Program-made: the position numbers and the translations under genes
Assembly (NCBI GenBank): GCA_004558145.1
Contig: SFDQ01000003.1
Span: 237,244 to 301,243, forward strand
Direction of reading: 5' to 3'
Source of the DNA: Oscillospiraceae bacterium
Lineage (GTDB): Bacteria > Bacillota_A > Clostridia > Oscillospirales > Ruminococcaceae
Length of the DNA stretch: 64,000 bases
Part shown: piece after piece, positions 58,247 to 64,000 of the stretch
Position numbering within the stretch: position 1 is the first letter of the stretch
How the letters are laid out: every line of letters begins with the position of its first letter
The notes under the pieces: model-generated
Databases searched by the model: none
What the model saw: the letters and a program-made list of their open reading frames with translations, nothing else
What the model was told of the DNA's origin: nothing

Positions 58247-58789
58247 TCAGTGCGGGAACAGGGGCAGTTTTTCCAGATACACGATGTCCGTCCTGTCGGC
58301 GGCATCACCCTCCGCGAGAACGGCGGCACGGGCAACAACAGTGCCGGTGCTGCGGGCCACAAGACCTTCCAGCGCGTGCAGAGAGCCGCCGGTGCTGATC
58401 ACGTCGTCCACAATGAGCACCCGCTTGCCGTTCATGGCGTCCAGGTCCTTGCGGTCGATGACCAGCTTCTGCTTGCCGTTGGTGGTGATGGATTCATCCT
58501 CCACGATCACCGGCTCGCTCATGTAAAGCTTTTCAGCTTTGCGGGCAGGAATGTACAGCTTGCCGCTCTGACGGCTCATCTCATAAGCCAGAGGGATGCC
58601 CTTGGCTTCAGCGGTGACGATCACGTCGAATTCCGGGCAGCGCTTGAGCAGTTCTTCGGCGCAGGCCACGGTGAGCTCCACGTCGCTGAACATGATGAAC
58701 GCGGCGATGTCCAGGTGCTCGTTGATGGCGCAGATGGGAAGCTCGCGGGTGAGCCCTGCCACATGCAGCGTATAAGTTTTTTCAGACAT
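58247..58789 (-). CDS. apt: Phosphoribosyltransferase, adenine (Apt)-like
   Basis: A 180-residue type I phosphoribosyltransferase. The PRPP-binding loop is VLIVDDVISTGGS (124-136); VTAEAKGIPLAYEMSRQSG is the Apt/Xpt-like flexible loop region. Family and length fit adenine phosphoribosyltransferase, but xanthine or another purine is possible. AGGAGG lies before the ATG. Between hinT and comEC. Confidence 0.8.
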   Translation of the reverse strand: MSEKTYTLHVAGLTRELPICAINEHLDIAAFIMFSDVELTVACAEELLKRCPEFDVIVTAEAKGIPLAYEMSRQSGKLYIPARKAEKLYMSEPVIVEDESITTNGKQKLVIDRKDLDAMNGKRVLIVDDVISTGGSLHALEGLVARSTGTVVARAAVLAEGDAADRTDIVYLEKLPLFPH

Positions 58790-58835
58790 TCAAGATCCCT
58801 CCTGTATCACATTTGAAGAGGCGAAACACATTTTG

Positions 58836-59177
58836 TCAGCCCGGAGGCCAGGCGAGGCTGCGCTTTGCCAGCACATGGAAGTGCAGATGGCGCACGCTCT
58901 GACCGCCGTCCTCCCCCACATTGGTGACCACGCGGTAGCCCTTTTCGCACCCAAGCTCATCGCACAGGCGGGCGATGGTGGCGAACACATGGGCCAGCAG
59001 AGCGCCGTCCTCCTCCCCCAGCTTTGCGGCGGAGTCGATGTGGGTCTTGGGGATCACCAAAAAGTGGACCGGGGCCTGGGGGTCGATGTCGTAAAACGCC
59101 AGGATCTTATCGTCCTCAAACAGCTTGTTCGAGGGGATCTGACCTGCCGCGATCTTGCAGAACAGACAATCGTCCAT
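58836..59177 (-). CDS. HIT-family nucleotide hydrolase (HinT-like)
   Basis: A 113-residue histidine-triad protein, CLFCKIAAGQIPSNKLFEDDKILAFYDIDPQAPVHFLVIPKTH near the start and the catalytic HLHFH (97-101). HinT enzymes hydrolyse AMP-lysine-type phosphoramidates, including aminoacyl-AMP; its position directly after alaS fits that. AAAGGAGG precedes ATG 59177. Confidence 0.95.
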   Translation of the reverse strand: MDDCLFCKIAAGQIPSNKLFEDDKILAFYDIDPQAPVHFLVIPKTHIDSAAKLGEEDGALLAHVFATIARLCDELGCEKGYRVVTNVGEDGGQSVRHLHFHVLAKRSLAWPPG

Positions 59178-59249
59178 CGGTGGGTTCCTCCTTTCCAAGG
59201 GTCGGTGCGCCGGACCCTTTGCCCGGCGCACCGCTTTGCAAAAACTATT

Positions 59250-61919
59250 TTAAGCCTGCAGGATGCCCGCAACGATGCCGGGCACGGCGTTCAGGGCTTC
59301 GTCGATCTTAGTGGCATCCTTCAGACCGGCCATGGCAAGGTCCGGCTTGCCGCCGCCGTTGCCGCCGGCAATGGCCGCGATCTGCTTGACCAGAACGCCC
59401 GCCTTGAGGCCGGCGTCCTGCGCGCCCTTGCCGCAGCAGACCACCAGCGAGATCTTGCCGTCGGTGCTGCCCACCAGCGCGCTGACCACGTTGGGAGCCT
59501 TGTCGCGGATCTTCTCGCACATGCCGCGCAGCGCCTCGGGGGCGGTGCCGGAAAGGTAAGCAGTGACGATGTGGATGCCGTTGACCTCGGCGGCGTTCTC
59601 AAACAGGCCGTCGATCTTGCTGGCGGCCACTTCGGCCTTGACCTGCTCCAGTTCTTTGGTCAGGCTCTTGACCTCGGCGGCCATGCCCTCGGCGCGCAGA
59701 GGCAGGTCCTTCAGGTTGTTCACCTTCAGGCTGCCGGCCACCTTGTGCAGCATCTCGGTGCGCTCGTCCAGCAGGCGCAGCACGCCGAAGCCGGTGGTGC
59801 CCTCGATGCGGCGCACGCCGGCGGCCACACTGGACTCGCTGAGGATCTTGAAGCAGCCCAGCTGAGCGGTGTTGCTCACGTGGGTGCCGCCGCAGAACTC
59901 GGTGGACCAGCCGTTGATGTCCACCACGCGCACGATCTCGCCGTACTTCTCGCCGAACAGGGCCATGGCGCCCATCTTCTTGGCCTCGGCCAAGGGCATG
60001 TTCTGCACGGTGACGTCCAGCGCCTCAAAGATCTTCTGGTTGACGATGTGCTCCACAAGCGCCAGCTCCTCGGGAGTCACCGCGCTGAAATGGGTGAAGT
60101 CGAAGCGCACCCGCTCGTCGTCCTCATAGGAACCGGCCTGATGCACGTGGCTGCCCAGCACCTCGCGCAGCGCCTTCTGCAGCAGATGGGCGCTGGTGTG
60201 GTTGCGGGCGATGGCGCGCCGGCGGCCCTTGGACACGCTGGCGGTGGCGGTCTCGCCCACGATGGCGGTGCCCTCGGTCAGGGTGCAGGTGTGGACGAAG
60301 TAGCCCTTCGGGGTCTTCTTGACAGCCTTGACCTCCAGGCGCGCGCCGGAGGCGGTGACGATGGTGCCGGTGTCCGCCACCTGGCCGCCGCTCTCGGCAT
60401 AGAAGGGGGTGCGGTCCAGAACCACCAGAACGCCTTCCTTGGCGCCATCGTCGGTGGAAACAGCCTCCAGCAGCTCCTCGCCGTCGGAGAGGGCCAGCAC
60501 GGTGCCCTTGTCCTCCAGCACGTCATAGCCGGTGAACACGGTGGGCTCGGCGTTCAGCTCGCCGAACAGGTCGGCGCTCCAGCCGGAAATGTCGCGGGAG
60601 AGGCGGTCCTGACGGGCCTTCTCCTTCTGCTTTTTCATCTCCACCTGGAAGTTCTCCTCGTCCACGGTGATGCCCGCCTCAGCGGCGATCTCACGGGTGA
60701 GGTCCAGGGGGAAGCCGAAGGTGTCGTTCAGCTTGAAAGCGTCGATGCCGGAGAGGATCTTCTCCTTGCCGGTGAGCGCCGCCTTGGTGATGTTGTCGAT
60801 CAGGCCGTTCAGGATGTTCAGGCCCTGGTCGATGGTCTTGTAGAAGCGCTCTTCCTCGGTGCCGATGACCTTCTTGATGTAGTCGGCATGCTCCTCCAGC
60901 TCGGGATAGCCGGCCTTGTTCTCATGGATGACGGTGTCCACCAGCTCGGTGAGGAAGGGGCGGTCGATGCCCAGCATCCGGCCGTGGCGGGCAGCACGGC
61001 GCAGCAGGCGGCGCAGCACGTAGCCGCGGCCCTCGTTGGAGGGCAGGATGCCGTCGCTGACCATGAAGGTGGTGGAGCGGATGTGGTCGGTGATGACGCG
61101 GATGGAGATGTCGGTCTTCTCGTCCTGGCCGTAGATGTGGCCGCTGATGCGCTCCACATGGTTCAGGATGGCGCGCACGGTGTCCACCTCGAAGAGGTTG
61201 CCCACATTCTGCATCACGCAGGCCAGACGCTCCAGGCCCATGCCGGTGTCGATGTTGGGCTTCTCCAGCCGGGTGTAGGTGCCCTTGCCGTCGGAGTCGA
61301 ACTGGCTGAACACCAGGTTCCAGACCTCCATGTAGCGGTCGCAGTCGCAGCCCACCTTGCAGTCAGGCTTGCCGCAGCCGTGCTCGGGGCCGCGGTCGAA
61401 GTAAATTTCGCTGCAGGGGCCGCAGGGGCCGGAGCCGTGCTCCCAGAAGTTGTCCTCCTTGCCGAAGCGGACCATGTGGTCCTCGGGGATGCCCACCTGC
61501 TTGGTCCAGATGTCCCAGGCCTCGTCGTCGTCCTCATAGACAGAGATGTACAGCAGGTCGGCGGGGATCTCCAGCACTTTGGTCAAGAATTCCCAGGCCC
61601 AGTTGATGGCCTCGGTCTTGAAGTAGTCCTGGAAGCTGAAGTTGCCCAGCATCTCAAAGTAGGTGCCGTGGCGGGCGGTGATGCCCACGCGCTCGATGTC
61701 CGGGGTGCGGATGCACTTCTGGCAGGTGGTCACCCGGTGACGGGGCGGCTCCTCCTGGCCCAGGAACCATTTTTTCATGGGGGCCATGCCGCTGTTGATG
61801 AGCAGCAGGCTGTTGTCGTTCTTGGGCACCAGCGGGAAGCTGCCCAGCCGCAGGTGGCCCTTGCTCTCGAAGAAGGAGAGATATTTCTCTCGCAGTTCAT
61901 TCAGACCGGTCCATTGCAT
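59250..61919 (-). CDS. alaS: Alanyl-tRNA synthetase
   Basis: Charges tRNA-Ala, 889 residues, normal length. Class II catalytic core (FFESKGHLRLGSFPLVPKNDNSLLLINSGMAPMK), the editing domain with HTSAHLLQKAL (near residue 570) and CGGTHVSNTAQLG, and a C-terminal C-Ala/DHHA1 domain (GGGKPDLAMAG). GAGGAG precedes the ATG. It has its own T-box leader and promoter and is followed by the HIT gene. Confidence 0.98.
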   Translation of the reverse strand: MQWTGLNELREKYLSFFESKGHLRLGSFPLVPKNDNSLLLINSGMAPMKKWFLGQEEPPRHRVTTCQKCIRTPDIERVGITARHGTYFEMLGNFSFQDYFKTEAINWAWEFLTKVLEIPADLLYISVYEDDDEAWDIWTKQVGIPEDHMVRFGKEDNFWEHGSGPCGPCSEIYFDRGPEHGCGKPDCKVGCDCDRYMEVWNLVFSQFDSDGKGTYTRLEKPNIDTGMGLERLACVMQNVGNLFEVDTVRAILNHVERISGHIYGQDEKTDISIRVITDHIRSTTFMVSDGILPSNEGRGYVLRRLLRRAARHGRMLGIDRPFLTELVDTVIHENKAGYPELEEHADYIKKVIGTEEERFYKTIDQGLNILNGLIDNITKAALTGKEKILSGIDAFKLNDTFGFPLDLTREIAAEAGITVDEENFQVEMKKQKEKARQDRLSRDISGWSADLFGELNAEPTVFTGYDVLEDKGTVLALSDGEELLEAVSTDDGAKEGVLVVLDRTPFYAESGGQVADTGTIVTASGARLEVKAVKKTPKGYFVHTCTLTEGTAIVGETATASVSKGRRRAIARNHTSAHLLQKALREVLGSHVHQAGSYEDDERVRFDFTHFSAVTPEELALVEHIVNQKIFEALDVTVQNMPLAEAKKMGAMALFGEKYGEIVRVVDINGWSTEFCGGTHVSNTAQLGCFKILSESSVAAGVRRIEGTTGFGVLRLLDERTEMLHKVAGSLKVNNLKDLPLRAEGMAAEVKSLTKELEQVKAEVAASKIDGLFENAAEVNGIHIVTAYLSGTAPEALRGMCEKIRDKAPNVVSALVGSTDGKISLVVCCGKGAQDAGLKAGVLVKQIAAIAGGNGGGKPDLAMAGLKDATKIDEALNAVPGIVAGILQA

Positions 61920-61963
61920 CGTTCAAATCTCCTCTTGTTTGATGGATTTAGGCGGCACGGCCC

Positions 61964-62209
61964 AAAAAAACAGCCTTCGTCCCCCTTTGCAGGGACGAAG
62001 GCTGAAAACGCTCCGTGGTACCACCCAGATTGCGGCCCGAAAGGGCCGCCGCTTTTGCGCCCGTTAACGCCGTGCCTACGCCCGGTTCATCACCGGGGGC
62101 TCAAGGGTGGCTGCAGCGCGCTTTTGGCAGAGACCTTTCACCAGCCGGTCCCCTCTCTGCATGCCCCGCACGCTGTTGGCCCTATCTCAGCCATTTTATT
62201 ATTTTTTAC
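61964..62209 (-). promoter_or_regulatory. Alanine T-box riboswitch leader
   Basis: Minus-strand T-box core GGGTGGTACCACGG (+ coordinates 62013-62026) followed by a terminator with a perfect 13-bp stem (61971-61983/61992-62004) and seven T. The distal stem I element GCAGAGAGGGGACCGGCTGG with its pairing partner is visible (about 62160-62125). A GCC or GCU alanine specifier is present near 62110, but the exact triplet needs folding. Confidence 0.88.
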
Positions 62210-62215
62210 GTTGCA

Positions 62216-62244
62216 ATTATACCGCCCTCAAGCGCCGTTGTCAA
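62216..62244 (-). promoter_or_regulatory. Consensus SigA promoter of the alaS leader
   Basis: Minus-strand TTGACA (62244-62239), 17-bp spacer, TATAAT (62221-62216): perfect at both hexamers. The -35 lies inside the last codons of the upstream RecJ-PBP gene. Confidence 0.9.
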
Positions 62245-63991
62245 CACTGTTTTCGGCCTGGAAAGCCGCCTCGTCAGCGGTTTTGAGCCCGGTGTAGCCG
62301 CCCGGGTCCAGCCAGTAAAGCGCCTCGCAAACCTGAGCGAATATCTCCCCGCAGCTCACCACAGGCTCGGGGGTGCCGTCCTGCATGACGACGATGGTGT
62401 ACTGGGGGTCCTCCGCAGGCCAGAAGCCGGCGAACCAATAGTTCATCAGCTCCTCCCCCGCCTCGTTGTAGGTGCCGGTCTGGGCGGTGCCTGTTTTGCC
62501 CGCCGCGCTGCCATGGAGCGGCTGAGCGTCCTTGCCCAGGCCCCGCTCCACCACGCTGGCCAGCATTTCCTGCAGAAGGACGGCATTCTCCTCTGACATC
62601 ACCCGGCGGCTCTCGGGTGCGTAGAGGGACTGGACCGTTTCGCCGCTGTCCTCGTCGATCACAGCCTCCAGAAAGCTGGGGGTGCGCCAGACGCCCTTTG
62701 CCGCAATGGCGTTGAAAGCGCCCGCCACCTGCACTGGCGTGGCCAGCAATTCGCCCTGGCCGAAGCTTACGCTGGCCAGCTGGCCCAGGTCCTGCAGGCG
62801 CTGGGCGTTTGGCAGATTGCCCGCGGGGCTTTGCAGGCCGCCCGCCAGATACACAGCGTCCCCGAAGCCGAAGTCCTCCGCGGCCTGGCTCACCGCTTCG
62901 CCACCCAGCTTGAGGCCCAGCTCAATGAAAAAGCAGTTGCAGCTTTTTTCCAAAGCGCTGGTCAGGTTCATCTGCCCGTGGGCGCGGCTGAGAGCGCAGC
63001 GGTAGACATGCCCGTTCAGGTCCACCGAGCCTTCGCAGTCATAGGTGTACCAGTCCCAGGTCTTTTCCAGTGCGGCGGCCGCAAGCACCGGCTTGAACAC
63101 CGAGCCCACATTGTATTGGCAGAGCACCCGGTTGAGCAGCGACGTGTCCTGGGCTTCGATGCTCTTCTCCACGGCGCGGGGGTCGAACTCCGGCAGGCTG
63201 ACGCTGGCCCGCACCCGGGCAGAGTCCACCTCCAGCACCAGCACGCAGCCCTGGGTCATGTTTTTCTGGGCCACCCCTTCGCAGGCGCGCTGGATGGTCT
63301 CGTCCAGGGTGAGCATCACCCCCGTGGACTGGCCCTGTTGGGTGATGAGCTGCGGTTCACTGCCGCCCACAAGGTCTCCCTGGGCGGTGGTGACGCACTG
63401 AACGCTTTCCAGCGTGCGCTGGCCGCGGCAGACAAAAACCGGTGTGGGGTTCATGGTGCCGGTGGGCTGGATCCGGGAGATCTCTCTGTATATTTCCCCG
63501 TTGATATCCTGCACATCGATCTCGCTGTCGATGAGCAGCGTGGGAATAAAGGACTCACTGGTGGTACCGGCTGCCACCACCTGAGCAAATTTTTTGCGGA
63601 AAGCCGGCAGATCCTCGGGTCGCAGCCCCAGACCGGCCGCCTGGCTGTGTCCGCCGAAGGTGACCAGCAGGTCGGAGCACTGGCTCAGTGCCTGCTGCAG
63701 ATGAAAGCCCTCGATGCTGCGTCCCGAGCCCTTGTATAAGCCGTTGTTCAGCGTCAGCACGATGGTGGGCGTGTAAAACCGTTCCACCAGCCGGGAGGCC
63801 ACAATGCCGATGACACCGGGGTGCCAGTTTTCGCCCACCACGATCAGACCGTCCTGCTGCCGCAGCCCCTGGGCCTGCACCTTCTCCAGCGCTTCCTCGA
63901 AGATGGCCCGCTCGATCTCCTGCCGGTGCCGGTTTTCCTGATCCAGCTTTTCGGCGATCTGCCGGGCCTCCTCGGCATCCTCTGTCACCAT
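62228..63991 (-). CDS. RecJ C-terminal domain fused to PBP transpeptidase (partial)
   Basis: One open frame of at least 587 codons running off the right edge, so the N-terminus is missing. Residues 1-188 (counting from the first ATG in the window) are RecJ: VVGENWHPGVIGIVASRLVE, YKGSGRSIEGFHL, LVTFGGHSQAAGLGL (DHHA1), and IQPTGTMNPTPVFVC from the OB domain. From about 190 it becomes a class B penicillin-binding protein: GVMLTLDETIQRACE, SxxK at 297-300 (GSVFK), SxN at 350-352 and KTG at 499-501, complete to the C-terminus. The rest of the RecJ OB fold and the PBP signal anchor and N-terminal domain are absent. A cytosolic transpeptidase should not work, so this is a deletion fusion or an assembly join. 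The junction is near 63424. Confidence 0.8.
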   Translation of the reverse strand: MVTEDAEEARQIAEKLDQENRHRQEIERAIFEEALEKVQAQGLRQQDGLIVVGENWHPGVIGIVASRLVERFYTPTIVLTLNNGLYKGSGRSIEGFHLQQALSQCSDLLVTFGGHSQAAGLGLRPEDLPAFRKKFAQVVAAGTTSESFIPTLLIDSEIDVQDINGEIYREISRIQPTGTMNPTPVFVCRGQRTLESVQCVTTAQGDLVGGSEPQLITQQGQSTGVMLTLDETIQRACEGVAQKNMTQGCVLVLEVDSARVRASVSLPEFDPRAVEKSIEAQDTSLLNRVLCQYNVGSVFKPVLAAAALEKTWDWYTYDCEGSVDLNGHVYRCALSRAHGQMNLTSALEKSCNCFFIELGLKLGGEAVSQAAEDFGFGDAVYLAGGLQSPAGNLPNAQRLQDLGQLASVSFGQGELLATPVQVAGAFNAIAAKGVWRTPSFLEAVIDEDSGETVQSLYAPESRRVMSEENAVLLQEMLASVVERGLGKDAQPLHGSAAGKTGTAQTGTYNEAGEELMNYWFAGFWPAEDPQYTIVVMQDGTPEPVVSCGEIFAQVCEALYWLDPGGYTGLKTADEAAFQAENSVDNGA

Positions 63992-64000
63992 CAGCCGCAG

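Noticed and set aside
1..64000. CRISPR array, insertion sequence or prophage
   Set aside because: No regularly spaced direct repeats, transposase or phage structural genes were seen. The tyrosine recombinase alone is not evidence of a mobile element.

Overview
The window is a GC-rich chromosomal segment from an anaerobic, endospore-forming Gram-positive bacterium, most likely of the Oscillospiraceae/Ruminococcaceae group (Clostridia). The evidence is a complete eight-gene spoIIIA operon, a SpoIIM-like protein, YunB, a tricistronic GerA-type germinant-receptor operon, WhiA, HprK, RNase M5, two T-box leaders, SigA promoters with 17-bp spacing and strong AGGAGG ribosome sites. Genus cannot be fixed from sequence alone. 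Almost everything is core chromosome; no insertion sequence, prophage or CRISPR array was seen.

Layout. 1-605: terminator, GC-rich hairpin-dense non-coding stretch, then an AT-rich 28-bp palindrome just upstream of a Xer-type recombinase gene (606-1673). 1635-5676 (minus): SpoIIM-like gene, TIGR04086 membrane protein, yajC, tgt, queA (the last two make queuosine). 5699-10451 (plus): lysine/diaminopimelate operon asd-dapA-dapB, followed by a CapA-like exported protein and a stand-alone ACT-domain protein. 10464-27048 (minus): T-box-controlled tyrS, then recN, argR, nadK, tlyA, dxs, PAP2-like, ispA, xseB, xseA, a TsaD paralogue, nusB, an Asp23 protein and spoIIIAH-AA, many joined by 4-bp overlaps. 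27110-31145: ligA, yunB and an XRE-type membrane regulator. 31157-41243 (minus): pfkA, dnaE, whiA, rapZ, murB, glcK, a PHP hydrolase and hprK, linking glycolysis, carbon control, cell wall and replication.

41469-44951 (minus): gerKC-gerKB-gerKA germinant receptor. 45023-46102 (plus): YetF (DUF421) and DUF4363, overlapped at the 3' end by nrdR. 46656-47973: sdpR-sdpI pair with a visible operator. Then a PLP aminotransferase and uraA, whose leader holds a 29-codon small ORF merging into an intrinsic terminator; tRNA-Leu(TAA) with its own promoter and terminator; a DUF6311 membrane protein and an RluA-type pseudouridine synthase. 54543-59177 (minus): rnmV, holA, comEC, a phosphoribosyltransferase and a HIT protein. 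59250-62244: alaS with an alanine T-box leader.

The right edge (62228-63991, running off the window) is the oddest locus: one open frame carries the C-terminal DHHA1 part of RecJ joined directly to a penicillin-binding transpeptidase domain with all three catalytic motifs but no membrane anchor. It is either a real deletion fusion or an assembly join and is the first thing to check. Other items worth attention are the palindrome by the recombinase gene, the small ORF/terminator and start-stop element ahead of uraA, the lone ACT protein in the lysine operon, a ComEC whose C-terminal metallo-beta-lactamase motifs have decayed, and sigma-E/sigma-G-like promoter elements at sporulation genes.
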